Shown here piece after piece: positions 33,991-46,396 of a stretch of 64,000 nucleotides of DNA. The stretch is from Mucor racemosus (Eukaryota; Mucoromycota; Mucoromycetes; Mucorales; Mucoraceae), in NCBI GenBank assembly GCA_027405735.1, contig JAPEHQ010000004.1, positions 2,914,001-2,978,000 of the forward strand, given 5' to 3'. Every line of letters starts with the position of its first letter. The first letter of the stretch is position 1. The notes beneath the pieces were generated by a model. That model was not told where the DNA came from, did not search any database, and saw nothing but the letters and a program-made list of their open reading frames with translations. Made by a program: the position numbers and the translations under genes.

Positions 33991-34583
33991 ATTTTGGTTT
34001 TCATCCTGTAAGTTGTAGGTTTTTGCCTATTATTTATGTTAAATCTCATTTCAATCCCATATTGCACCTGACATCCAAATGGAATTGAAATGGTATAAAT
34101 ACTTTTAGAATCCAGAACCTGATGGCTCCTGGCTTCCTTTTTTAACTTAATAATAAAGACCCTACGTTCTCCGTGATATAATCGCTTGTAGTCTTTATTT
34201 TATTTGTATTGGAAATAATCGTTATCTACATATAACTCTCATAAGTAACAAATAGAGTATTGCTAATTGTAACATAAAGACATACATAATGGAATATCTT
34301 TAGCCATTTTTCAGAAAGACTTGAAAAGAGCTTAGCGAATAACATTGTTAGTTAATCATATTTGGATTTCTATCAGTTCCTGCTTCAGTCATTACCAGTT
34401 AGAAATTGGTTTGCCACCAACTTTAACTTATCCCTAAAAAGGACTTCAGGATAATTATTACTGCATGAACAATACTATTTAAGGCAATTGACTCTTCACC
34501 CAAGAAACAATTTATATGTAAAAGCTTAAGAATAATGCCTAAACGTATATAGCTTCCGTTAATTCATTATTTATCATCATGCA
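33991..34583. other. Spacer with LTR-like character
   Basis: Unique in this window. It holds a TATAAATAC box near 34094 and AATAAA near 34150, followed by a T-rich stretch, which resembles a solo LTR. Ends and target duplication could not be fixed, so no element is named. Confidence 0.35.
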
Positions 34584-35094
34584 TGTTGTATTCCACCAAG
34601 TACCATACTTTATCACCGTCTACAGTATCATTACATCTTATAATCTATTGACTATTACGACATGTATTGAAGTGCAAAGTCTTGATACATTATCGGATAT
34701 AAGAAACTCCTAGCGTACTAATTTTAATCCAGCAATTACCAAGAACGCTTGCACCTCAATCATGACACCATATTATTATTTTATCCCAGCAGTTAATCAG
34801 TCAAGTAGCTATCAGATTAACATCCAACAAGCACACTCAGTGCAGCATTAAAACAAGGCAACTCATAAGCTCTGCAAGCACGGTTAAATTATAATTGATC
34901 CATTTCAATTTATAAATTACTATCAAACATATCTAATGGTTCAATAGTGCCTTAAATTACATCTTAGGATTTCAATGTCAAATCAATATAAAAGGCCATA
35001 CTTTTATATTTAAATAAACGATATCTTGTTTTTATTATACAGTTGCAGAACTGATTTATTACTCACTCTTTTTTAATTGTATTCTTTTTTAAGT
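34584..35094 (+). repeat. LTR-like block (copy 3, outside the arms)
   Basis: Diverged copy of 1772-2271. It starts TGTTGTATTCCACC after GCA and ends near CTTTTTTAAGTA, with the TATA and AATAAA region retained. It lacks the neighbouring MITE and lies in the opposite orientation, relative to nearby blocks, from the arms. This shows the block is an independent dispersed element. Confidence 0.5.
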
Positions 35095-35384
35095 ATTATT
35101 TGTCAAACATGAAAATAGAGGACACAACAACAGGTAGTTTTATTGGACAGAAATATCATATTTTGCGGATGGTTTCCTCAATTCACAGTGATCTGTGAGA
35201 GTAGAAATATAAATTTTTATGCAGGATATATGTAAATCTATTATCATGTATAATTGGAGATTAATTGGATCAGTATTCACAAGGATGGGTTTTTTTGTTT
35301 TTTGTTTTCTGCAGTTGTGAATAATAGTTTATAATTTTGTAAAACTTAAAATTTATTATCCAGGGCTTAATTTCTGTATTCACA

Positions 35385-36545
35385 AGATAGGTCTAATTGA
35401 TTACTGCTCTGCATTTTTTGTTTTAATAAAAAATATTAATTTTTCGTCGAGATAATGAAAACAATACTTTTATCACAGCTTAAAATCTATCATAACGGGA
35501 TTCCAAAATTTATATTTAAAAACGGACGCAAAATAATTCAAAAAAAAATTTGTTTGATGGCTCAAGAACTGCAAAGTAAGTCAATCTAGTGTATTAAGTA
35601 ATTTTTGTACAGTTTTGGATTCTGCATCCATCTAAATAAAAATTAGACAAACATTTTACATTAAATTGTGTGCAAAATGCAATTGAAATTTCGGAGATTT
35701 TTTGAAAATACACATCACTTTTTATGAGCATATTTAAAATATAATAAATTGAAATGATGCGCAAAAAAATCATCTATCGATTGAACTATTGAAAAAGTTT
35801 TTAGCTGCATTTGTCGTGGAGAAAACGGTATTTTTGTCCGATTTTTTTTTCAGATTCAGAATTTGGGATGAGGGTATATAAGAGAAAAATGGAGGCTAGA
35901 AATGAAAATATCTTTTTGTACACATTTTTGAGGATATCTCCACGAAAAATTAATATTTTGAAAAACTCTAAATTGGGTCCGAGAGAACTCAACGAGCTTA
36001 ATGACATGAATGCAAAAAAAATGTTGCGCAATTTAAACAATATTTTGAAACTTACTATAGAAATGCCGAAAAAAATGAAAAAAAAATAAAAGTGCTCAGA
36101 ATTTTTTTATATTAAAATATGTTAAAGAGCACTTTAAAACAAATAAGTTTTATTATTAAAAAGTGTTAGTATAGCTTAATTTTTTCTAGAGATATGAAGC
36201 CTCAAAGTTTTCAATCCATTAGCAGTGAAATACGCGTAAAAAATCTGAAACCTTAGCACTGAAAAATTAATACCAACTGTAAAAAGTAGGATATTTTCGG
36301 ATACTCATTTTTGGATTACAGGTGAGCATCTCAGGTATATTGGCATATAATTTTTTCTTGGTGTTATTTAGTGAAAAAAAAAGTAGAGCAGGGATGAAAA
36401 GTGAGACCAAGTTTTCAAGGAAAAAGCAGTGAATTTTACGCGTTTTTGAGTCTTTCGTGAGATATAAAATAAATTTAGGGATAGGTAGCATAATGCGATC
36501 AATTTATTTCTATTTAGTAATGTCTAGGGTATATCCTAGAAAGTG
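35385..36545 (-). repeat. Dispersed 1.15-kb repeat (copy 3)
   Basis: Diverged copy in the same orientation as the right arm. The shared open frame is at about 35811-36089 (plus) and extends slightly further here. Similarity reaches the TAAACACTTTC region at 36545 and ends there. Sequence from 35100 to 35385 also resembles the inner part of the arms, more weakly. The copy lies directly beside the antiporter gene's 3' end. Confidence 0.7.
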
Positions 36546-36776
36546 TTTAGTATTTGGATATCCAATATTGACTTCAACAAACAACTGTAGATAAAAAGTA
36601 CAAGGAAAAAATGAAAACAATGAGTTCTGGATAACCCGTAATGCCACGTATATAATCATTTCATAAAAATACATATATTCAAGGTAAGAATAAGTTAGCT
36701 TTTTATTATAAATAACAATGATTTTAAACAGTAAAAGGTGGTATAATTATAATCAAATCGAAAATGCATATCAATT

Positions 36777-39672
36777 TTAAGCTCCCAATGACGAAGCTTG
36801 AATAATGAGAACACTAGTATTTTTGGTACCATTTTTCAAAATGCTATAACCAAGATGACCAAGAGCTATTTCATAATCTTTAGATTCTGAGTCAGTAAAA
36901 GTAACACTATTAGGAGAAGTGGCAGGAGATGATGAAGGTGATGTGTCTTTTGGAATAAAATTACGTCCCACAATTACTAAATCATGCTTGTTGAGTGGTC
37001 TAGATAAAGATTTGCTAATAACTGTTCCATTTAAATTGCTGACTTGCTGACAAGAAATATTGGATTGCATGGAACTGTTGAATAATTCATCCAAGGTTGT
37101 AGTTTCATCACCAGTATATCGAGAAACAGATTCATTGGTAGCGTAATTTATCTGTTTGTCTGATCCATGAGTTAAAACAGTCAGGTCTACTTTATGGTAT
37201 GCTTGTAATCTAAGAGCAAACAGCAGCGCTGCTCGATCATCTGCAGTAGCATCGCGGTAAGCGACAATAATTTGTGGTGTAACATCCATATCGCCGTCTT
37301 GAATTTGTCCAAAACCACGATCAATAAATAACCCAACATTACAATAATGAATTGAAAAGGCACCATTGACAAATTCCAATTCGGCATAATTATTATCCAA
37401 CAAAGCAGATGCATAATTATCGTTATTGATAATGTAACGGTTAATCCAAGGTAGTAAAATTATGTCAGCATCAATATTAGAGCCATAATCAGATACTGTT
37501 TTGATAATGTCCTGGTTAGCACATAAATCAACATGCGTTTGTAATGATTGAATTCCTATTAAATTGGCAAATGTACGCAGCACATTCAATACAGGATCTT
37601 GTCTTTTTGTCTCTCTCAAATCTTTAAATTTCATGACGGCAGATGTACGTTGTGTTAATTCAAGAAGTCGTAATGCATACACTTCTACAGAAGTAGCTAC
37701 CTGATCACGCTTCAAAAGTTTCATAAGGGCCATTATTGATGGAATTGATTCGATACGATTGAGCATTGTAAGTAGACGGTAACGCTCCAAACCAACAGCT
37801 TCGACTGTTTTGATAGTCTTTTTATCAATAGTACTATCTGGCTCTATATCTACACAATTGTCGTTTCCAGGCATTTGATTATCATCTACTGCAGCAGAAG
37901 TTTGCTTTTGATACCATTCAGGATAAAGCCATATAACTACAGGAGTCGTCATAAATGTAGTAACGAGCGCCATAACAACCATAATTACAAACACTAGAAA
38001 CACTAGTTAGTCAACAGAAACGTAAAATGCAGTGATTTTGTATTACCTTGATCATTTAAAACACCAGAATCGTGACCAATATTGAGCACAATCAACTCTA
38101 CAAGACTGATTATAGCCAAGAGATAGGATTAATATTTTTGTAGTGCATTAAACGTCTGACTCTTACCCTTTACAATTCATGAGGAACCCTACTGTTACAG
38201 ATTCGCGATTTGTCATACCACAAAGTTTAGCTGCTGCTGAGCATCCTACAATTTTACCGAAGCATGCAAGGAAAATGACGAGAATAACATAACCCCAAAT
38301 TGTTCCAGTATCTAAAAGACCAATTTGCGTTTTTAATCCAGACAAGGTGAAATACTATGATACAAGGGTATGATCAGTAACATGCTAGAATCAGTCCGTT
38401 TAAAATATTACCAATGGCAAGAATAAGATATTAACCATATCTTCAATTTTCTCTGTAATTTTAATGGATAAATCACGCTCATGGGGAACAATAACACCAG
38501 CGATAAAACCACCAAAAATAGCATGAATACCTATTGAATTAGTTTTAGTGAAACATCCAAATAATTAGATTTGTATCAAATACCAATAATATTAGTAACA
38601 AAAGCCGATAGTAATACGATCATTAAAGTAACTGTCATCAATAGAGGAGAAGGACCATTCTCATATGAATTGGTATACAAACATAATTTACGATATAATG
38701 GACCAACAAGAAATATAATAAACAAAGTAAATCCAACTGCTGTCAGAAATACGTACAATGCTTCAATACCGCCCGATGAATTCATGAGTGCCACCACCAA
38801 AGCAAGTAATACCCTAATTAATACAAATTTAACCTTCTTGTACTTGTGAACCCTGATCTAATTATATAAATAATACTGTACCAGGCTGTACAATCATTGA
38901 TCAATCCGCTTGCCATTGTGATAGCACCTACTTTAGTGCGAAGTAACTTTAATTCTGCCAAGATACGTGCCAATACGGGAAATGCCTACATTCAATAAAT
39001 AACTAGATCAATAAATGGTTGAAATTAAACCTACTGTAATTGACATGGCAACACCTAAAAAGAGTAGAAAGCTTCCAAAATTGATGCTATAATCATCTTG
39101 AAGTTTGTAAAGTCCAACACTGACGGCAGCACCTAAACCAAATGGAAATGCCATGCCTGCTACAGCAACAGCCATACTTTTATGCCAATCTCTACGAATG
39201 ACTTCAAGATCAACCTCAAGGCCTACTTGAAATAAAAAGAATACCAAGCCTAATGTTGCAATCAAATTTAAAAATGGTAGAGATGGAGAAGGAAAGATGG
39301 TATCCATGAAGCCTGGAATTCTCCCCATCACTGTGGGGCCAAGAACAATACCGGCAATAACTACATTATGGAAGGTTGAGCATCGTAAAAAGTTATTTTC
39401 CCGAGAAATGATCAACTCACCTTCTGATATTACTCGTGGCTGTCTTAGATAGCCTAAAGGGATAGCAATAATTCTACAAAAGACAAGAATGATTGTAGTC
39501 TAAAGAACAAAAGCCAGGCTTTGTTTTAATTTCATGCTTAAATTGTCAAATGTATATCACGAAAATATACCTGTATAATAAATAAAACAATAGGATCAGA
39601 CGGGTTGTATGCTGCAGGATTTAAACCTGCAAATACACCAGCCTGCGGTGAAGCTGCTTCAGAAGATGACAT
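36777..39672 (-). CDS. K+(Na+)/H+ antiporter, CPA2 family (Kha1-like)
   Basis: Nine exons: 39672-39571, 39499-39421, 39360-39035, 38985-38882, 38813-38584, 38530-38412, 38354-38167, 38105-38047 and 37993-36777. They total 2424 nt, giving 807 residues (yeast Kha1 is about 870). The first half is a membrane exchanger domain with family strings [85 protein letters not shown] and [15 protein letters not shown]. The second half is a soluble C-terminal regulatory region. Many fungal homologues reside in Golgi or endosomal membranes and control lumenal pH and K+. The start at 39672 ([10 protein letters not shown]) is preferred because the upstream in-frame Met (39801) lies in AT-rich leader. Intron 3 uses GTAGGT; other donors are GTAATA, GTAAGA or similar. 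Gene intact. Confidence 0.93.
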
Positions 39673-40513
39673 ATTTGATAAATAAAGACGAGCGATAATG
39701 AAAGAAAAGAAAGAAACTTTAAATACAATAAAATTAGAAAAATTTGCAGGACCAATGGTTTCACATGAGATAAAAAATAAATTATGGGGGTTTTTTTTCA
39801 AGATCTCTTTTCAACACATTTGAAAACCTAATGCCTTTAAAGAATTTCTTACGTTTGGATAAAAGCTAAAAAATAATAACAATAGATAAATTAACTTATA
39901 TTAGCATGCAGTGGTATGCAAAGTATTTTTTTGGTATTTTCTATATTATCAATATAACTACAAACGGTATAATAAATGCAACATTATTCCAATTGGAAAT
40001 GTCAAAGCCATATGCTATTAAAAAAATGCCCTTTCATGCCATTCTTATCGTTTTTTTTTGGTAGAAAAAAATATATCCATGTAGCTTAGACGTTGCAGAT
40101 GTTGATTGCATCAATTTTAATTCGAATAGGTATATTCAAAGGTATACAACAATTCTTCAAGAAAAGGTATTAAAAAGAGAAAAAAAGAGTCTACATTTAT
40201 ATTTCAACAAAATATTTATTATCTTTTTGATAATAAAGAGGGTTATAGGAATAGAATAAAAAGAGAATATATATATATAAATATATATAATATAAGTGTA
40301 GAGAAAAGGAGAAAAATTAATTAGATACGGAATAAAACACCTTTTTACAGGGCAACGAAATTCATAACGAAAGACCTAGCAACAAAATTGGTTTTTTTTT
40401 TGACATTTTGAATGATTTTTTTTAGCAAGTTTTTGAGACTATTTGTGTGGATCAAAGGGAATGAAATCTATTATAAAACTAATTTAAAGTTTAGGTTTTT
40501 CGTTACCAGCAAT
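39673..40513. other. Intergenic, antiporter to thioredoxin reductase
   Basis: About 840 bp between the 5' end of the antiporter and the 3' end of the next gene, both on the minus strand. It contains an AT microsatellite near 40266-40293 and T-rich runs. Nothing else is recognised. Confidence 0.5.
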
Positions 40514-41784
40514 TCATAATTTTTGAGCAAGTTCAGCTTCACGTTCACTCAAGTAACGTTCAGCATCAAGGGCAGCCATACAACCGGAACCAGCAGAGGT
40601 AATAGCTTGACGGTAACGCTTATCTTGAACATCACCAGCAGCAAAGAGACCAGCAACATTAGTTTCAGCGGAACCAGGAATGGTCTTGATATAACCCTCA
40701 GAATCGAGTTCAACTTGTCCCTTAACAAGAGAATTTGCGGGATCATGACCAATGGCATAGAACAAACCAGAGGCTTCAATTTGACCTGCCTCACCAGTCT
40801 TATTGTTCTTGGTAGTAACAGCGGTTAAAAGACTACCATCACCCAAACATTCAACAGGAGAAGTGTTGAAATGAATTTCAACCTTTTCATGAGCCTTTAA
40901 TCTATCAGCCATAACCTTGGAAGCACGGAGTTCATCACGACGAACAAGAACGTGAACCTTGGAACCATCTAGAATATAAATGTTAGTAATCCATGATTGA
41001 ATATTTGATGATAAATCAAAAAAACCATCCCCCTCTCCTTTCTCCGCTTTTAGCGAGATGCTGAGAAAGAATGTTAAAATATATACTTACATTTAGTGAG
41101 GTAGATAGCTTCTTCAGCAGCGGAATCACCACCACCGATAACAATCAAAGGCTTGTTTCTGAAGATGGGGACAGCACCATCACAAACAGCACAAGCAGAG
41201 ATACCGTTTTGCCAGTACTTTTCTTCGCCAGGCAAATTCATACGTCTAGCAGAGGCACCGGTAGCGATAACAACAGCATCAGCAGTGTCAGTGGGCTCTT
41301 CTTGATCTTCGGAACCCTCACGCCAGATCTTGAAAGGACGAGAAGAACAATCCAACTTGGTGATGGTTTCAGTCTCAATAACAGCACCACAGTTTTCAGA
41401 TTGAGCTCTCATCAAATCCATCAATTCACCACCTAAAACACCCTTGGGGAAACCAGGGAAATTCTCGACATCTGTGGTAGTAGTTAATTGACCTCCAGGA
41501 GCGAAACCGTTAGCCATCATACCCTCGAAAACAATAGGGTTTAAGTTGGCACGGGCGAGATAAATAGCAGCGGTATGACCTAATTTGATATAAAGAAAAA
41601 TTTAAGACTTTTTTTCATCTTTATATTACATTTACCCCTTCAGCAAATAAAAGAAAAACTTACCAGCAGGGCCGGAACCAATGACAGCGACTTGACGATG
41701 TTGAGGAGCCATATTGAAAATTGAAGTTGTAAAGTTTCTACGAGAAGAAAGAGGGATACGCGAGAAGAAACGAGAAGAAAACAT
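40514..41784 (-). CDS. Thioredoxin reductase (low-Mr, NADPH), possible dual start
   Basis: Three exons: 41784-41664, 41579-41091 and 40968-40514. They total 1065 nt, giving 354 residues from the first Met or 330 from the second (41712, [17 protein letters not shown]). The longer form adds 24 residues ([20 protein letters not shown]...), rich in R, S and F and without acidic residues, a typical mitochondrial presequence. Motifs: FAD-binding GSGPAG near the second Met, redox CAVC at residues 170-173, NADPH-binding [12 protein letters not shown], and C-terminal [22 protein letters not shown]. The enzyme reduces thioredoxin with NADPH through FAD and the CxxC pair. Two in-frame starts suggest cytosolic and mitochondrial forms from one gene; this is inferred from sequence only. 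Confidence 0.95.
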
Positions 41785-42776
41785 TATTTCCAAATTACAA
41801 AATTTCGTTTATTAAATAATGGGATAGGGGGGTTGGACAGATGTCTAGTGGTCTTTCAAAAAAAAAAAGATAAAATATACCTTTCCATATACTGTGACGC
41901 TAATTACTAATACACTGGCCAATCATTCTATGTGTTCATTACAAAGCATTCTTCCAATGGATCTCTATAATTAATTATAGTTTGATCTGGTATCAGGAAA
42001 ACGTATAATTTGATCACAATTACGAACGCTGATTTGATAAATATCGAGGTTTTACTTTGCTTGATTTTGCTTTCAAGGTCACTACTAGCTGCTCTAATAT
42101 TCGGTGATATACAGTCAACGTCATCATCTCGTTCATGATTACTGATCGTTTTTACACTTTAATAGTCTTTGTGGTTCGGTTTCCTGGATGGCCGATGACC
42201 CCGAATGTAGTACCATCATCGTCTCCGATAATGATCAGATAAGTAAACCTCAAAGTGGAACTTTTGAATATGTATAAAATTACTTCCTAATGTCGATATC
42301 TTTGTTTTATTTCACACATAACACACAAGATTTAATGTCGATGCTATTCTCCATGTAATGAAGAATGTAGTGAGTTCGCTTTAACCCACATGATTATTAT
42401 TTCACCCAAAAAAATAACTTTTGTTCTCACTTTCTAGTGACAAAATTGCATGTAGCTACTGTTCAAAACCAAATCCAGCTTCATCGCTGCTACTTTTAAA
42501 TACTTTATGATTTACAGAATCAACAATAATGGTTTATTTAATAATGAGTATTGGGATTGGGCCAATTTTCATTCTCTAAATCTCAAATGTATGGGAATAC
42601 TGTAACGGTATATTAACTTATGTGTCCAAAAGAAGCAATTGGGAGTCTGATTAGTCCAGTGCATAAAAAGAGTATAAATTGATTACTTACCAATAAAAAT
42701 AATTTGATTTGAAAAAGGGTTTGAAGAGTAAGTAATATTTAGTACATCATTCTATATAAGCTATGTATTACCTACC
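41785..42776. other. Gene-free region downstream of the Fanzor-like gene
   Basis: About 990 bp holding the thioredoxin reductase promoter and the 3' flank of the Fanzor-like gene. No ORF is supported. Fanzor guide RNAs are usually encoded next to or overlapping the 3' end of the protein gene, so 42776 downward is where one would be expected. I cannot identify it by eye, and I found no terminal inverted repeat. Confidence 0.45.
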
Positions 42777-45700
42777 TCAAAGAGTATTGCCGCCATCAAG
42801 CGGCGAGCCCATTCGTTGTTTCCTGTACAGAAAATCAAGGGCTAAATCATTGAATTTGATTCGATTTGTATAATTTGACTTTTCATCAAAACAAGGAAAA
42901 GTGACACCAAAAAGAAGTTGGGCCACACCAGCCAAACCAATAGCCAATGCCGATACCTGGTCCCGACACACCACTTTAAATGCATTTGGGCATTTTTGAT
43001 TGAGACATATAAACGAACCATTGACAGTCTTGGTTTTACCAGCAACAATACCAACAGGATGAGAAAGCTTGGAGTAGCAGAAGAGACATGTCTGAGAGCT
43101 ATTGTACTCATTCGTGATAAGGGTAGGTGTATAAAGACCATGTCTTGACTCTTTCCAGTGCCCGCCAAATCTCTGATGCTTCTTTATACGTGAGCCTATA
43201 CCGTGTCCACGGTCACCAATCATCATAATAGGCCTTTTAGCTCCAGAGGTTTTTCTTTCATCTGCTGCCAACTTGTCGTAAAATCTTCTCTTCTTCAATT
43301 CCAATCTTCGTCTCTGTTTACACTGCGAATTGCTGTAATAAAACGAACGCAATTTGTCACGAGCATTGCAGTGATGAGAGATTGCTTCTTGTAACTCTTC
43401 AACTGTTTGGCATTGATGTAAGTTGTGATTTGATAACTTCTCTTCTTCGTCCAAGACCACATGTCCTTCTGTTGTCGACTTTTTCTTTTGAGCAATTGAT
43501 TTGGTATATGAAGCCAACCCACTACCTTGATTGATTTCCTTTGGACCGATCGTGAGAGAAAGAGGCAGTTTCATGCATTCCAAATTGTACACATCGTCTG
43601 TATCCATGGCATCCTCTAACATTGATAAGCGTATAGATTAGTTTTATCTTGTATGTGCTTAAGGGCTATTGTGTCATATTACCTAAGATTTGGAATCGAT
43701 TGTATAGCTCTAAATGGAATGTAAATCGATTGATATCAAAATAAACTGTCTCAGTAGTCTTGATGATGCCATTGTCAGTTCCACTGAATACTACATCATC
43801 TAAATTCACGTCAGTATCAAGCATACATTCTTCGATCTTTTTATGACAAGGTTTTCTGTTGATAATAAATGGGTTCGGTGATGTAGTCGATGTTAAAGAA
43901 GTTGAGGGGTTTCGATATTCGGATATTTGTCGTTTTAATGATTGAAGATCTTGTCGTACATCACGAATACCAATCATTAATTCCCTCTTTTTCAACTTTG
44001 TCATTTCAACTTCACGATAGTACTTGTTTCGATCTGCTACCTTGTTTTTCCAATCTCTTTTCGAAGCACGAACACTCTTGGTTGTCAAAATAAACTGATC
44101 CAGTTCTTTTCTTCGTTCCTTAAACAACGTCTCCAAATCAGATTTACGATTATTCAAAGCCTTTAATCTGTCATCCTCATCCTGAGCTATTGATTTATTG
44201 ATTGCTTTTGGCTTTTTCTGACGTTGTTGAATATAATCTACTGTGCCATATATTCTGATAGTCTTCAGTCCAGGAAGAATGTGGATTCTATTTGCAAACT
44301 CTAGTCCGTAGCTTGACGATATCTTTTTTAGTTGATCAATATTGAAAAATGCGCTAAAGACAGCATCTTTATTAGCAAGAGCTGAACCTTGTTTGATACG
44401 GTTGCCTTTGAAATCCAAAACAAACATTCTTTGTCTGCATTGTTTTGAGCAAAAGAGCGCATAAAGCGTTGTTGTATCAACAAGGAAGGAGTGGAGAGCA
44501 GTCGGTTTGATAATTGGCATTAATTTCACAACTTGACCATCGTATCCAATTGATCGTAACACTTGATTTGCCATCAAGACAAATGGGACCTGATATTGAA
44601 AGAGATGATAGTTATCTTTATCTGGTATATAAGGCTTTACGAAATTCACTATCTTTATGATTGTCTCATATTCTTTGTCGTCAAGGTTCTTGAGCTTCAT
44701 TTCAAAATAGCGTCTTGTAACCGTTTGTGTTTGAAATAATGCTGATCTTGTTACTTGTAACAATTGTCCAATCCTTCTTCTGGGAGTATCCTTGGTCTTT
44801 TCAGCATTGATATCATCTCTAACTAAAGCATCCTCTATATCATCATCATCATTGTCATTGTCATCTTTTCGTCCTCTCTTATTTTCCGGCTTTTCTTTCC
44901 AACCAGAATCCCTCTCTTCACGCTACATGAATAACACAAAATGTTATTTAATGCTCTTGTAATATTCAAAGTTGAAGCATGTTTACCTCTCTTTCAAGTG
45001 CTTGTCTGTATGTGTCTAATCTCCTCTGACACAAACTTGCAGATAACTCTTTTTCCTTTTGTAAGTACTTGATTCGTTTCTTTTCCTCATTAGCAAACAG
45101 CCTTCTTCTTCCATTCCTGGTCATACGTAACAAAGAGATACGTTCCTCTGGTATTCTGCAGTCAGTAACCCTTCTCGTTGCTTTTTTGCCTTTATTCTGA
45201 TGTTTCGCCTTGTTAGCCTTGAAATCATTATCTTGATTAGGGCAAAGATGTATGATTAAGAGGAATCGCAAGAGCCTTGTCAGCAGTTTGTTCACGATGA
45301 TGTTGTCTGACCACATTTTATGAAAATTGATGTAATACAACTGGCGAGCCATCTTTGTCACGTGTGAAGATAAGTCTTTGTAGAGGTTCACTTCATCACG
45401 ACCCAATACATCTACTATTGCTTTATGAAGAATATGTGTCTTCAACGACGAGTCTTGGACACCCCTTGCACCATAGAATGTTGAATGAATGAGTTCCAGA
45501 TGTGAGTCTTGAAACAGTTTGTCATAGTTGGCCTTGAAATCTTCATCTTCTAAACAGTTAGGATCCAAGGGTTTAGCAACTGAAGCATCTTCTTCCAAGT
45601 ACCCTTCAGGCAAGACTTGAGATATCTTGTTGCCCTCATGAGCGACAAGTGACACAGCATGATTTTCCAAGACAAAATTATATTCATTGAATACGAGAAT

Positions 45701-46396
45701 CATTTTGAAGACTTGATTACTAAAATCAGATATATAGTCTGAGACAGATTGCATGTTGTCGTTGATAGTACTTGTAAACAATGATTGAGCTTGTTGAGAT
45801 AAGTCTGATCGAAGCACTGATCGAAGAGAAGTAGAGCAGGCTCTGTACTGCGTGCTGTCTTCATATTCACCGATATCTTCATCATCGGTATCTTCATCTT
45901 CATCCATATCATCATTACTATCATCATTACTATCGTCATCATCATCATCTCTTCTGTTGTCAGTAGATGATGTACTTGCTTCATTGTTCAAAATAGAGCG
46001 CTTTGTGGTGACGAAGTTTTTTCGAACAAAATCTGTCCAGTATTCTACGCTCTTTTTCTTTGTTTTCTTACACTCATTTCTCAAAAATGATTCAATAGAA
46101 GCAGCATCGACATTGATACTTGCTGCAGCATTAGTTACCACACCCTTGGGAAGTCTTGTACCTTTCAGAAGAATCTCGTAAAGTTTATCATATTTCTGGT
46201 CTTTACATTGCTCGATTGAGTTTGCAAGTCTAATCTTGAATTGAGCTTCTAAAGCACTCATGTGGTTTGCTTTGTCATAGGATGTTAAACGCTTCCTATT
46301 ACGACATCCTTGGCCATCACCTTCAAATGAGGCTGGAGGGTTTATGGTGGTTGTGCCTGAAATATAAACATCTAATTGTCTTTTTCTTCTTCTCAT
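42777..46396 (-). CDS. Fanzor/TnpB-like RuvC nuclease (1162 aa)
   Basis: Three exons: 46396-44987, 44922-43683 and 43615-42777, totalling 3489 nt. The N-terminus is basic (MRRRKRQ), a possible nuclear signal; an Asp/Glu-rich run lies near residues 165-195. The C-terminal third carries the TnpB/Fanzor signature. A RuvC-I-like strand is SGTDNGIIKTTE (D853). GDRGHGIGSRIKKHQRFGG (D1018) and the phrase TNEYNSSQTC precede a zinc ribbon (C1060, C1063, C1087, C1092). RuvC-III-like RDQVSALAIGLAG carries D1102. The pattern 'T-N-E-x-x-S-S-x-T-C' then 'C-x-x-x-x-C-P' and 'R-D-x-x-A' is the TnpB C-terminal order. Fanzors are eukaryotic RNA-guided DNA nucleases related to TnpB. The frame is fully open. The RuvC-II glutamate was not located with confidence. 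Function here is inferred from motifs. Confidence 0.82.
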
